Assembly: GCA_016715465.1 (NCBI GenBank)
Contig: JADKAA010000024.1
Coordinates: forward strand, 1,116,001 to 1,180,000
DNA length: 64,000 nucleotides
Reading direction: 5' to 3'
Source: Saprospiraceae bacterium
Lineage (GTDB): Bacteria > Bacteroidota > Bacteroidia > Chitinophagales > Saprospiraceae
Part shown: positions 1 to 8,371 of the stretch, piece after piece
Layout of the letters: every line of letters starts with the position of its first letter
Numbering within the stretch: the stretch's first letter is position 1
Translations under genes and position numbers: made by a program
The notes under the pieces: model-generated
Told to the model about the DNA's origin: nothing
Databases searched by the model: none
Seen by the model: the letters and a program-made list of their open reading frames with translations, nothing else

Positions 1-1
1 A

Positions 2-261
2 TCTTCTGGAGCATACAAAGGAAAAACAAAGTGTCACCCAAAGCAAATAAACAGCTTAAAACGCTTTTACATTTAGGTGCAGTATCCGTGCTTAATAGCA
101 AAAATATATTCGGTGAATTCTACAACAGAAAAACAGGTGAAGGAAAAAACAAAATGTCAGTTATCAATAGTGTAAGAAATAAAATATTGAAAACCGTTTT
201 TGCATGTGTAACAAATAAGCAAAAATTTAAGCCTGACTACAAATTTCAATTTGCCGCTTAA
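2..261 (+). pseudogene. IS110-family transposase, C-terminal fragment, frameshifted
   Basis: The 76 residues from position 31 match the end of IS110/IS116 transposases: an SPKANKQLKTLLHLGA stretch, then a YNRKTGEGKNKMSVINSVRN stretch, the usual Transposase_20 C-terminus. The residues expected just upstream (SSGAYKGKTK) are read in a different frame, positions 2-31, so one base is missing near the A run at 22-26. The 5' part lies outside the window. The family carries out transposition with a DEDD catalytic domain that would be in the missing N-terminal half. No inverted repeats are expected for this family and none were seen. It may be a decayed element or an intact one with a sequence error. 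Confidence 0.8.
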
Positions 262-634
262 ATCATGTAATAATGTGGATTATTATTTTAAATAACTCAT
301 TTTCAATAGTGTACAAGATTTCATCTACACATTAAAAATAATTGAATAAAGACTTAAATAAACCATAGAAATCACAAGAGAAGCAATGGCAGAATAAACA
401 AAGGAAATATACACTTATATAAAAAAATAATACTGTGAAAATAAAAATAACCATCAAATAATTGGTTAAAATACAAAAATGACGTGTAGCTTACATGGCT
501 GACAGTATATTATGAACGTCAATAGTTTATATATACCATCAATTTTTCATAAAATTTGGGGTGGATTTCAATTCTTTTTTGTTCCTTTATCCTTTTAGCG
601 TTAGTTATTGCATTTTTAAAACAATCATCATAAT
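262..634. other. AT-rich intergenic region, no gene seen
   Basis: About 370 AT-rich bases between the transposase tail and the first secreted protein. They presumably include the right end of the insertion element and the promoter of the next gene. No convincing ORF, hairpin or repeat was found. Confidence 0.5.
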
Positions 635-1939
635 ATGAAATTCACTTTTATTAAATTCTTTTTGGCCTTTGGCATTTTACTATCGGGCCTCAACCTAAGC
701 GCTCAATGTGGAGATGCAGATTTAAATCTTGCCTATTCTGTCAGTTTAATGACACCGGATTCAGGTCAGTCCATCACCTATACCGTTGTGGTCAACAATG
801 CGGGACCTTGCACGGCCAGTGATGTGGATGTCAGGGTCAGCGGCCAGTCTGCTGGTTTTTCTTATGGAATGACAGGTCCCGGTATCCATGTTATTTTATC
901 ATCTTACCCGATGATTGACCTTAGATGGGAAGGTATATCTATTTCATCAGGATCTTCAGCTACTTTGACTTATTCAGTAGGTAGTTTATATCCTCCCTTC
1001 CCCCCAACCCCTCCGGGTTACACCTCAGTAGCCGAGGTTTTTTCAAGTGTAGAACCGGATCCCGACTCCACCCCCGGCAATGGCAACAATGGGGAAGACG
1101 ATGCGGCTGCGGTCACCGTAACGGTATTTCACACATCTTGCAGTGCGGGAAATACCTTGCCGGCCCCTCCCAACGTCAGCATTGTCAACAGTACGTGCAG
1201 CATGTGTGTACCCGCCAGTGGCAGTATAACAGCCCCTGTGGTTACGCCGCCCTATAATTATTCCCTTCAGTATTCTGTAGATGGCGGTGCTTTTACCAAT
1301 ACCTTACCCGTCTATAATCAGGCAGGGCCTCCACAAATGATACAAACGCGACTAACCTGCAACTCCTGGAACTCTACCAATTATACACCTTCGTCTGCGC
1401 CTGTCACCACCGTGCCGGGAACCTGTTCCACACCGGCCTGTACCATTGGTGGAGACCTCAACCCTTGTCCCAATGAAACGGGCATCGTGTATTCAGGTCC
1501 CGGAGGCATGGCAGGCTATAGCTGGGGCATTACCGGCGCCGGCACCATCACCAGTTCCACCACAGGTTCTTCGGTAACCGTGACGGCAGGATTGACAGGC
1601 ATGTACACACTTTCACTGACCGTGACCGACGGCGGAGGTTGTACCTCCAACTGCAATGCCATAGCGAATATTGTCAGTTCATTTACTACCGTAAACAATG
1701 GTGCTTACAACGACCCCAACACCTGGGCCTTTATGTGTATGCCTCCCAATCCGCTTCCACCGGGAGCCATGGTATCCATCCAAAGCGCCGTTACTAATCC
1801 ACCGGGCAATACGCTCGTCAACAATGGCATCATTGATTTGGGTCCGGGCGGTACATTCATCAACTATGGCATCTATACAGGCACTGGTGAACTAATAGGC
1901 ATCATGGACAATCGAGGCACGATAAAACCGGGGCAATAG
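635..1939 (+). CDS. Secreted DUF11-like repeat protein
   Basis: 434 residues. A signal peptide is seen at residues 1-23 (hydrophobic core, cut after LNLSA-Q). Residues about 30-165 resemble a DUF11/CARDB-type beta-sandwich with a TYTVVVNNAGPCTASDV motif and a D/N-rich end (PDSTPGNGNNGEDDAA). Two further Cys-containing Ig/PKD-like segments follow (about 170-350), then a glycine- and asparagine-rich strand repeat that ends abruptly in IKPGQ. No T9SS sorting domain is visible at the C-terminus, which is unusual for this type of protein, so the 3' end may be shortened. It is monocistronic, with a strong terminator 65 bp downstream. A cell-surface or matrix role is inferred only from its composition. 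Confidence 0.8.
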   Translation: MKFTFIKFFLAFGILLSGLNLSAQCGDADLNLAYSVSLMTPDSGQSITYTVVVNNAGPCTASDVDVRVSGQSAGFSYGMTGPGIHVILSSYPMIDLRWEGISISSGSSATLTYSVGSLYPPFPPTPPGYTSVAEVFSSVEPDPDSTPGNGNNGEDDAAAVTVTVFHTSCSAGNTLPAPPNVSIVNSTCSMCVPASGSITAPVVTPPYNYSLQYSVDGGAFTNTLPVYNQAGPPQMIQTRLTCNSWNSTNYTPSSAPVTTVPGTCSTPACTIGGDLNPCPNETGIVYSGPGGMAGYSWGITGAGTITSSTTGSSVTVTAGLTGMYTLSLTVTDGGGCTSNCNAIANIVSSFTTVNNGAYNDPNTWAFMCMPPNPLPPGAMVSIQSAVTNPPGNTLVNNGIIDLGPGGTFINYGIYTGTGELIGIMDNRGTIKPGQ

Positions 1940-2003
1940 GCCTTAGCAGCGCTTTTAGGAAAAGAAATAACAGGAGGCGATTGCCAACTGAATCAATACA
2001 AAG

Positions 2004-2034
2004 GAGCTTCAATTTTATAGTTGAAGCTCTTTTT
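2004..2034 (+). terminator. Intrinsic terminator after the DUF11-like gene
   Basis: A perfect 9-bp stem (gagcttcaa at 2004-2012 pairing with ttgaagctc at 2021-2029), an 8-base loop and a T run from 2030. It lies between convergent genes. The opposite strand has only a weak U tract, so it mainly serves the plus-strand gene. Confidence 0.85.
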
Positions 2035-2046
2035 ATTTATAGGAGA

Positions 2047-2856
2047 TCAGGCTTTCATAAGCACGATGCCACGGCCTATGCTGTATCGTTTTACTGTAAA
2101 TAAGTTCCGATCCAGGGACAAAATAAAATCAGTTATAATACTCATCCATGGCACCCTGCCCGAGCCGGGTTTTATGGTCAAGACACCGTCTCTTGATTCC
2201 GCAAGATTCCCCTTATTGCTTTTGATCAGTGCCTGCACCCAGCCGGTCCAGTACATTTCCAGCAAGCCCACCAGATGACCACCCAGGGGCATATCCTCTT
2301 TGATGGCAAAGCTTTGTGTTCTCACTTGTGCATAAAATGCATTTGGGTCAATAAGGTAGTCGTGTCCAAATGCAAATGCCCCCTGATGAATCAAAGGCGT
2401 AGCCATCTTCAGCCTGCGCGCCATAAAGTTGACCGGATCATAGGTCACCGGAAAATTGAGTGAGGGAAAGGTCATCACACAGCTACCTCCGGGTTTTAGC
2501 ACACGGTGAATTTCCTTCAGCAGCGCTTCGGGATCGCCCACGTGTTCGATCACTTCCGTGCACACCACTACATCAAAACTGCCATCTGCATAGCCGGTGT
2601 GCAGGGCATCACGTACGGCATATTCCAGATTGACGACGTGTTTGTTGATTTCCTTCGCAAGGTTGATGTCGGCTCTGTTGATATCGAGAGCTGTAAGGAG
2701 CTTGGTGTACCTTGCCAGTGCTTCGTCGTAATCCCCTTCACCGGTACCCAGGTTCAGCATGTGGTTACAACGTCCATTTGCCGCCAACTTCTGTACCTGC
2801 TGCAGGACAAATCGATACCGGTTTCTAAAAGTGGGCAGCAGGTGTTTTAAGCTCAT
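2047..2856 (-). CDS. Class I SAM-dependent methyltransferase
   Basis: 269 residues with a Methyltransf_11 fold. Motif I is LNLGTGEGDYD (about residue 36), an acidic residue ending strand 2 follows in LTALDINRAD, then VVCTEVIEHVGDPEALLKEI and the post-motif VLKPGGSCVMTFPS. This is typical of small-molecule or lipid/glycan O- or C-methyltransferases; the substrate cannot be read from the sequence. The gene is the last of a minus-strand series of glycosyltransferase-type genes but is separated from them by about 400 bp of degenerate repeats, so co-transcription is uncertain. The ATG at 2856 starts a basic N-terminus (MSLKHLLPTFRNRYR). Confidence 0.85.
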   Translation of the reverse strand: MSLKHLLPTFRNRYRFVLQQVQKLAANGRCNHMLNLGTGEGDYDEALARYTKLLTALDINRADINLAKEINKHVVNLEYAVRDALHTGYADGSFDVVVCTEVIEHVGDPEALLKEIHRVLKPGGSCVMTFPSLNFPVTYDPVNFMARRLKMATPLIHQGAFAFGHDYLIDPNAFYAQVRTQSFAIKEDMPLGGHLVGLLEMYWTGWVQALIKSNKGNLAESRDGVLTIKPGSGRVPWMSIITDFILSLDRNLFTVKRYSIGRGIVLMKA

Positions 2857-2956
2857 AAGGTTAACCGGTATTTTACTGTAAAGCTAAGGGGTATGATTGA
2901 GGTTTTGTAACGTAGTATCATTAAATTTGGAAACCATTGATAATACTCAGTTTGTA

Positions 2957-3250
2957 AAGTTCCCGCAGAAACCGCAGAACCTAACTCCTCTTGATTAGCA
3001 TACTTAATTAACAAAATTTTTGCTATAAGAATATACTTGATTTATCGCAGAAACCCCAGAATCTATCTACTTCTGATTAGAAAACTTCATAAACAGTAAC
3101 TTTACCCTAAAATATATCTGAGTATCCGCAGAAATCTACCTGGCTACGTTAGTAGACAGGCCTGGCTTGGCTATGTAATAAGACAGGTCTGCGAAATCCA
3201 AAATCTGCGATGATCCGCGAGCTCTGCGGGAACCAATTTCTGCGGTCATC
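2957..3250. repeat. Degenerate tandem repeats of about 82 bp, cgcagaa-type
   Basis: Three imperfect units start with a cgcagaa motif at 2964, 3046 and 3127. The first two align along nearly their whole length (for example ctcttgattag against cttctgattag). A shorter section follows with a direct repeat of cctggct...gacagg and several ctgcgg/ctgcga words (3143-3245). Such ctgcgg words are common in Bacteroidota intergenic DNA. No ORF on either strand looks genuine here. Confidence 0.55.
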
Positions 3251-3263
3251 CCAATTCAAAGCA

Positions 3264-5324
3264 TCACCTGGCCTTCTCAAAATATGCCTTTGCACCCTCC
3301 AAATCACCCTGCGCTTTCAGGATCTCTCCTATCATATTAAAGGCGGGTTTGAAGTTGCCATGATAAGTAAGGCACATTTCAGCTTTTTTCAAAGCCCGGG
3401 TATATTCTTTTTTCTGGAAATAAATATAGGCTTCGAAATAGTAGGCCATGTAAAAATTTGGATTTTCTTTTATCAGTATATCGTAGGTTTCAATGGCCTT
3501 GTCATATTGCTGCCGGCTGAGATATACCCTGCCCATCATGTCCATGGCCACAGGATAATTTTGGTAATACTTCATGGCTTCATTGGCATAATAAAAGCAA
3601 GTATCCAGTTGTTCTGGTGAAATATAACAATTGGCCAGCGATGCAAGTACCAGGCAGTTTGTGGAATCCACCTTCAAATATTTTTTAAAATTTTCTGCCG
3701 CTTCCATCTTCCTGTTTTGGGTCAGCAGGGTGAAGCCGAAAAAGTCATATTTGGAAGGTCTTTTCACAATGGCACATATGGGTTTCCCATCGACGTCAAT
3801 GGTATGGATGGTGCCTGCGGGAGGCCAGTAATTATACTTAAGTTGCCAGGGGTGGATGTAGGTATTCACACAAATATAATAATCCCAGTCTATCTCATGC
3901 CGGTTGTAAAAGCGGCTATATACCGGTTTAAGGTTGGCTTCGTCTTTCAGGTAATTGGCCAGGTCGGCATGGTTGGATGCAATGACCATTGTTTCAGCAG
4001 CCCCATGGTTTTTGCGAAGGTATGATTTCAACCAGGTGCTTGTTGCTTTGGTGCTGTGGTAATAATAATCCATCTCATAGTTGCCATAGGCTTTGCTGAC
4101 CCCTCCCGCCATTTCATTGAAGTAAATATACACATAGGGATAGTTGACCACGGTATGCCGAATGGGATGGGCCAGACCCAGGGCAATGACCAAAAAAAAC
4201 ATCCATTGTTTTTTAGGAAAGCCTTTCTCAAATGCATCGTACATCCATCCCAACCCCAGCGCACTGAGGATGACCATAGGCGGATATACAAACAGCACAT
4301 GCCTCCATCCTCCATAGACATTCGAATTTTTGTACATGATATACACCAGTGGAAATAAGATGGCAAAGAGAAGCAAATAGTGGATGAGGTTTTTTCGCCA
4401 GCTCTTATTCAAGACCTGCTGCCAAATAAATAGTATAGTGCCCGTAAGGATAAGCAGGGGAGTGGTAATGAGGATGTACCGGATCAAATAGATACGTGGC
4501 AGATTTTTTGATTCCACATACAAACCATCAAAAAGCTGGTTGATGCCGATCGATACCTGCTCAAAGCCGGCCAGGGCTTCAAAGGGGTGTTTGATCGGAC
4601 TCAAGAGGCCAAAAGGCCACAGCAAGATACCGAGGAAGTAACTCACCACCACCACTGCCACAGCGGACATTATTTGACGCTTGTAGGAAAATGTATTTTT
4701 AATGCCGCTTCTTGACCAGATGCTTAGCAATAGAAACAAACCGAGATAGCCATACAAAACCACGCCACCCATGCGTATGCTGTTTGTAAATGCCAGAGAT
4801 AAAGTGAGGTAGATCAGGTTTTTTCTGTCGGGGCTTTCAGGATTTAAAAACCATTTTGCCATAAAATAGAGGGACATGACATACCCCAGGGCGAAGGGAA
4901 TGTCTTTTGGATTGTTAAAGGAATGCCCCAGCAGTTGAGGGCTGAAAAAGGCCAGTACCATGGCTAAAATGGCTATGGTTTCGTTCTTTAACAGCCGGGT
5001 AAACAAACCAATGAAAAGGATGATCAGAGCACCCACCAGGCCATTGAGACCATGGCGGAAGGCATACACATCTTTTATGGATAGGGCATTTACCCAAAAT
5101 TGACAGAATGTATCAAACGAGGAACCGTAGTACTGCAACTGGTCGGCACCCTGAGGTTTTAATGCAGTCTCGTCCTGGCCCAAACTTTGGTAAAATTTCA
5201 GGATGTTATTTCCAATCTTCACCTGGGTGGCTTCGTCACCGGATGATGAGGTGGGAATGGCCATGGCGATCAGGACAATGGTAATCAACCCAATGGTGAG
5301 GTTAAACAGGCTGCCTTGTTTCAT
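3264..5324 (-). CDS. GT39-like integral membrane glycosyltransferase with C-terminal TPRs
   Basis: 686 residues starting at MKQGSLFNLTIGL. The ATG at 5324 overlaps the upstream gene's stop as ATGA, which supports this start rather than an in-frame one 49 codons earlier. Residues about 1-430 hold roughly ten membrane helices. The first extracytoplasmic loop contains the acidic GDEATQ pair, and a later loop the FNNPKD motif, both typical of PMT/ArnT-like (GT-C) enzymes that use polyprenyl-phosphate sugars. The last 160 residues form tetratricopeptide repeats (for example YDKAIETYDILIKENPNF and KKEYTRALKKAEMCL). The likely role is transfer of a sugar from a lipid carrier to an exported acceptor, using the TPRs for binding; the substrate is unknown. 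It is translationally coupled to the GT2 gene before it. Confidence 0.8.
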   Translation of the reverse strand: MKQGSLFNLTIGLITIVLIAMAIPTSSSGDEATQVKIGNNILKFYQSLGQDETALKPQGADQLQYYGSSFDTFCQFWVNALSIKDVYAFRHGLNGLVGALIILFIGLFTRLLKNETIAILAMVLAFFSPQLLGHSFNNPKDIPFALGYVMSLYFMAKWFLNPESPDRKNLIYLTLSLAFTNSIRMGGVVLYGYLGLFLLLSIWSRSGIKNTFSYKRQIMSAVAVVVVSYFLGILLWPFGLLSPIKHPFEALAGFEQVSIGINQLFDGLYVESKNLPRIYLIRYILITTPLLILTGTILFIWQQVLNKSWRKNLIHYLLLFAILFPLVYIMYKNSNVYGGWRHVLFVYPPMVILSALGLGWMYDAFEKGFPKKQWMFFLVIALGLAHPIRHTVVNYPYVYIYFNEMAGGVSKAYGNYEMDYYYHSTKATSTWLKSYLRKNHGAAETMVIASNHADLANYLKDEANLKPVYSRFYNRHEIDWDYYICVNTYIHPWQLKYNYWPPAGTIHTIDVDGKPICAIVKRPSKYDFFGFTLLTQNRKMEAAENFKKYLKVDSTNCLVLASLANCYISPEQLDTCFYYANEAMKYYQNYPVAMDMMGRVYLSRQQYDKAIETYDILIKENPNFYMAYYFEAYIYFQKKEYTRALKKAEMCLTYHGNFKPAFNMIGEILKAQGDLEGAKAYFEKAR

Positions 5325-6268
5325 TTTTTTAGGGTTTCGATGTGGGTATATGTATAGGATGGCTGTTTTTGTACTTCCTTGAGCAATACCTGCATATACT
5401 TGGATATCACGGCCAGGATACCAAAAATGCCCGTAAAACTGATGGATAAAAACAACATGGTCGTGGTCCACCCTGCCTGAATTTGTTCTTTAAGCACGAT
5501 AAAACTGACAATGGCATACAAGCCGACGAGTACAGAAATCAACAAAAAGATCAGCGACAAAATAAGGCTGATTTGTGTACCTATACTTGAATAATAGACC
5601 ATGATGTTGCCGGCCAGGGCACCTTGCTCAGACAAGGAAAAATCGCGCTGGTATTTTATATTTTTTGTGGCCGAATAGCGTACGGTTTTGGAAGGCAGAC
5701 CCGATTGAAGGTAGCATAGTTTTCTGTACCGGAAGGTTTCTTTTGACCTTGAAGATACATTGAGCATACGGCGGGAAACTACCCTGAAGGTCTCAGTGGA
5801 CAGTTCGAGTGGTTTTGAAAAGCGGGTAAGGGTGCGGTAAAAAAGGGACGAAAGAAATGGCTTGGCGGCCTCGGGCGCTGCAGCTACGGCATCATAGCCG
5901 CCAATGCATTGTCGATACACATCCCAAATCAGTTCAGGAGGATAATCCATGACAATGGAATCAAACTCAAAAACGAAGTCTCCAAGACTCAGATCCAGGC
6001 CCGCGCGCATGGCGTCTTCGATGTTGTGAATCCACGATAAGTGGACAATTTGAACCGTGCCGGCCAGTCCATCCAAATCCTTATCCCTTAAAAATTCACT
6101 TAGATTTACATCCGGTGCATTGTGAATGAGGATGTATTCCACATTTTCAAAATGGGAAGATATGATGGCATTGAGCTGACCTAAAAATGATGCAAGGTGT
6201 GTATGGTTTTCTTTCACATGGATGACCAGGGAAATAAATTTTTGATCCTTATTTTGATGTGGTTCCAT
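5321..6268 (-). CDS. Family 2-like glycosyltransferase with two C-terminal membrane helices
   Basis: 315 residues from the ATG at 6268; an in-frame TTG lies 6 codons upstream. The N-terminus (ISLVIHVKENHTHL) and an acidic FEFDSIVMDYP segment near residue 120 resemble the nucleotide-sugar domain of GT-A family 2 enzymes, but the first aspartate of a classical DxD is replaced, so catalysis is not certain. Two hydrophobic helices follow at about 220-290, the layout of dolichyl-phosphate-mannose-synthase-like and GtrB-like proteins that load a sugar onto a polyprenyl phosphate. Its stop overlaps the start of the GT39-like gene, which suggests that the two products act in sequence: carrier loading, then transfer. 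Confidence 0.7.
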   Translation of the reverse strand: MEPHQNKDQKFISLVIHVKENHTHLASFLGQLNAIISSHFENVEYILIHNAPDVNLSEFLRDKDLDGLAGTVQIVHLSWIHNIEDAMRAGLDLSLGDFVFEFDSIVMDYPPELIWDVYRQCIGGYDAVAAAPEAAKPFLSSLFYRTLTRFSKPLELSTETFRVVSRRMLNVSSRSKETFRYRKLCYLQSGLPSKTVRYSATKNIKYQRDFSLSEQGALAGNIMVYYSSIGTQISLILSLIFLLISVLVGLYAIVSFIVLKEQIQAGWTTTMLFLSISFTGIFGILAVISKYMQVLLKEVQKQPSYTYTHIETLKK

Positions 6269-6330
6269 GTATTTCGTTTGTAACAAATTTTAATAAAGTT
6301 ATAAAAACTTTGCTATGCATCACGTATCTG

Positions 6331-7443
6331 TTAAATGAGTTCGTCCAGGTCATAAATGGTATTTATTTTTCCGGAGAGTACCGAATAAAAATTGGGAGTG
6401 TCGCTGTGTTTTTGAATGACCGTGGGCCGGGCATCATCCATTTCTGCGCCCTGTAATATGGCCTTTACCGCAAACAGGGACGATACATAGGCCAGATCAA
6501 AATCGGCTCTGAGGTATTTTTTTACATGCTGGTGCATGGCCGGCCAATGGGTCGTGGGTTTGTTCGGACATTGATTGCAGTTTTGCAACTGGATGGGGCT
6601 ACAGTTTGTTCCCGGTTGACAATCAAATTCAGGCAAGGTGGTATTGGACGCCTTATGCGGCGTGTAGGCTACGGAGGATAACGCATGGAACTGGCTTTGA
6701 CCAAAAGGTATGAGCGAAAAAAACGGTCCATCCATGAGGGTAATGCCAACTTCGCGGAGTGTGGGAGAAACCTGACACAGGATGATTTCGCACAATTCAT
6801 ATTTGACATCGAAGGATGGTAAGTCAGCCAATTTAAGTACCTGATTTAGGCTCGCATAACTGGCGTTGAGCACAAAACCTGTGGATATCTTAATTCCGCT
6901 TGCCATTTCGATGAGGTAATCGGGATGAGACTTTTGAATGGTGTCAATCCTGCAACCATAAAGGATACGGCAGTTTGTAAATTTACCAAGCTGTTCCAGA
7001 AAGTATGACTTCAATTTTAGCGTATCAAAGGAATATTCCATGGTTTCAAACGCGCCATCGCATTTGCCTTCCTGCAGGTAAAGTCCCGGGTCGATTTCCC
7101 TGACGGGTAGCTTGAGTGACTGGCAAAATTTATAAAATTGGGCCGAGTTAACCCATGAAAAATGATCAGAGGTTGCGTATATGTTTTTATAGGGAGCGCG
7201 GATGCAAAATTCAAAATCATGCACAAAGCGGTCAAAATAGGAGGCAGTCTTGGCGGCTGTAGCCAGGCTTCGGGGATAATGATAACCATTGTGGATCCGG
7301 CTTTGATTTACATAACTTGCCCTGGTGAAGGCTTCGTCTTCATATTCCAGCACCACAACACTTTGATTTCTTTTAGCGCATTCCAGCGCAAAATACAAAC
7401 CGAAAATACCGGCACCAATGATGACCCTATCGGCTACCTCCAT
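6331..7443 (-). CDS. FAD-dependent oxidoreductase, DAO family
   Basis: 370 residues. The N-terminal Rossmann fingerprint GAGIFGLYFALECAKR (residues 9-24), the acidic residue in VVVLEYEDE, and the RIHNGYHYPRS segment typical of the D-amino-acid-oxidase/glycine-oxidase superfamily identify an FAD enzyme. A second nucleotide-binding-type segment, VLNASYASLNQVL, lies mid-protein. There is no signal peptide, so it is cytosolic. It sits between two glycosyltransferase genes on the same strand, with gaps of about 60 bp. Modification of a sugar or lipid precursor is an inference from these neighbours; the substrate is unknown. Confidence 0.75.
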   Translation of the reverse strand: MEVADRVIIGAGIFGLYFALECAKRNQSVVVLEYEDEAFTRASYVNQSRIHNGYHYPRSLATAAKTASYFDRFVHDFEFCIRAPYKNIYATSDHFSWVNSAQFYKFCQSLKLPVREIDPGLYLQEGKCDGAFETMEYSFDTLKLKSYFLEQLGKFTNCRILYGCRIDTIQKSHPDYLIEMASGIKISTGFVLNASYASLNQVLKLADLPSFDVKYELCEIILCQVSPTLREVGITLMDGPFFSLIPFGQSQFHALSSVAYTPHKASNTTLPEFDCQPGTNCSPIQLQNCNQCPNKPTTHWPAMHQHVKKYLRADFDLAYVSSLFAVKAILQGAEMDDARPTVIQKHSDTPNFYSVLSGKINTIYDLDELI

Positions 7444-7502
7444 GTGCGGTTATTTGGGTAATTTGGCGGAAATGTTGGGTATGGTAATATTGTCATATTA
7501 GG

Positions 7503-8252
7503 CTAAGCCCCAAATTTCAAACTTTTTGGGGTAGTGTTTTTCATAAAGTGGGCTTTTTCTTTGCGCAACCTCAGAATTTCTCTAAAATATTGCCAGCTTA
7601 GGGTGGGAATGTTCACCTTTGAAAGGCCATCATCGGTCCAGCTTACTGGGATTTCGGTAAGTCTTTCGTCCAGCCATAGGGCTTTGACGAGCATTTCGGT
7701 AGAAAAAAACCAATTGTCAGTCGTGATCCCGGTGTCCAATAGTTTTATGGCCGTTTCCCTGCGAAAAAATTTAAAACCACACATGCCATCGCTGAGGTTC
7801 ACGCCTAGCAGGGCACGTACCAATTGGTTGAATGCCCTGGATGTCACTTCCCTCAGCGGGGATCGTTTTTTTACAACGGCGCCATGCATCAGCCTTGAGC
7901 CATTGACGATGTCGCATTGATTTTCGGCAAGCAGGTGATAGGCCTTTTTCAGGTGGATGAGGTCGGTAGCCAGGTCGAGATCCATATAGCCCACGATGTC
8001 TGAAGTAGATTGTTGCCACGATGTTCTTAAGGCCAGGCCAACCCCTCTTTTGGCCACCCTAAGGTATTTGATATTTTTATGTGTCTTTTGAAGTTCCAAT
8101 CCAATGGCAGCCGTCCGGTCCGTGGACCCATTGTCCGCTAGGATCAGCATAAAGGAATTTGTGATCTCTGCACTAAGGTAAGCGCAGGCTTTAAGCACAT
8201 TTTGTTCCAGGGTAGCTTCTTCATTTAAAACAGGAATGGTAACTTCCAACAT
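7503..8252 (-). CDS. Glycosyltransferase family 2, dolichyl-phosphate-glucosyltransferase-like
   Basis: 249 residues. The GT-A features are clear: VTIPVLNEEATLEQN at the N-terminus, LADNGSTDRTA, a KRGVGLALRTSW segment, the metal-binding MDLDLATDL, and NLSDGMCGFKFFRRE followed by W-F-STEML. The spacing resembles ALG5 / polyprenyl-phosphate glucosyltransferases, although no membrane helix is evident. It transfers a sugar from a nucleotide sugar, probably to a lipid carrier. It is the first gene of the minus-strand cluster that continues with the FAD enzyme, the second GT2 and the GT39-like protein. Confidence 0.85.
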   Translation of the reverse strand: MLEVTIPVLNEEATLEQNVLKACAYLSAEITNSFMLILADNGSTDRTAAIGLELQKTHKNIKYLRVAKRGVGLALRTSWQQSTSDIVGYMDLDLATDLIHLKKAYHLLAENQCDIVNGSRLMHGAVVKKRSPLREVTSRAFNQLVRALLGVNLSDGMCGFKFFRRETAIKLLDTGITTDNWFFSTEMLVKALWLDERLTEIPVSWTDDGLSKVNIPTLSWQYFREILRLRKEKAHFMKNTTPKSLKFGA

Positions 8253-8371
8253 GATCCATTAACAAATTTAGGGCAGCGATTTTGTTATTTCTGCATCTAA
8301 AGTATTTAAAATTATTGACTTTATGGCATTCGATTTACGGTAAGGCCTTAGACATATTCCCGGCTTATTTG

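Noticed and set aside
1516..1698. Minus-strand ORF inside the DUF11-like gene
   Set aside because: It is a shadow of the coding strand with no start context or homology.
5325..5471. Upstream 49-codon extension of the GT39-like protein
   Set aside because: It lies wholly inside the upstream GT2 gene, and the ATG at 5324 gives the ATGA coupling and a normal membrane N-terminus.
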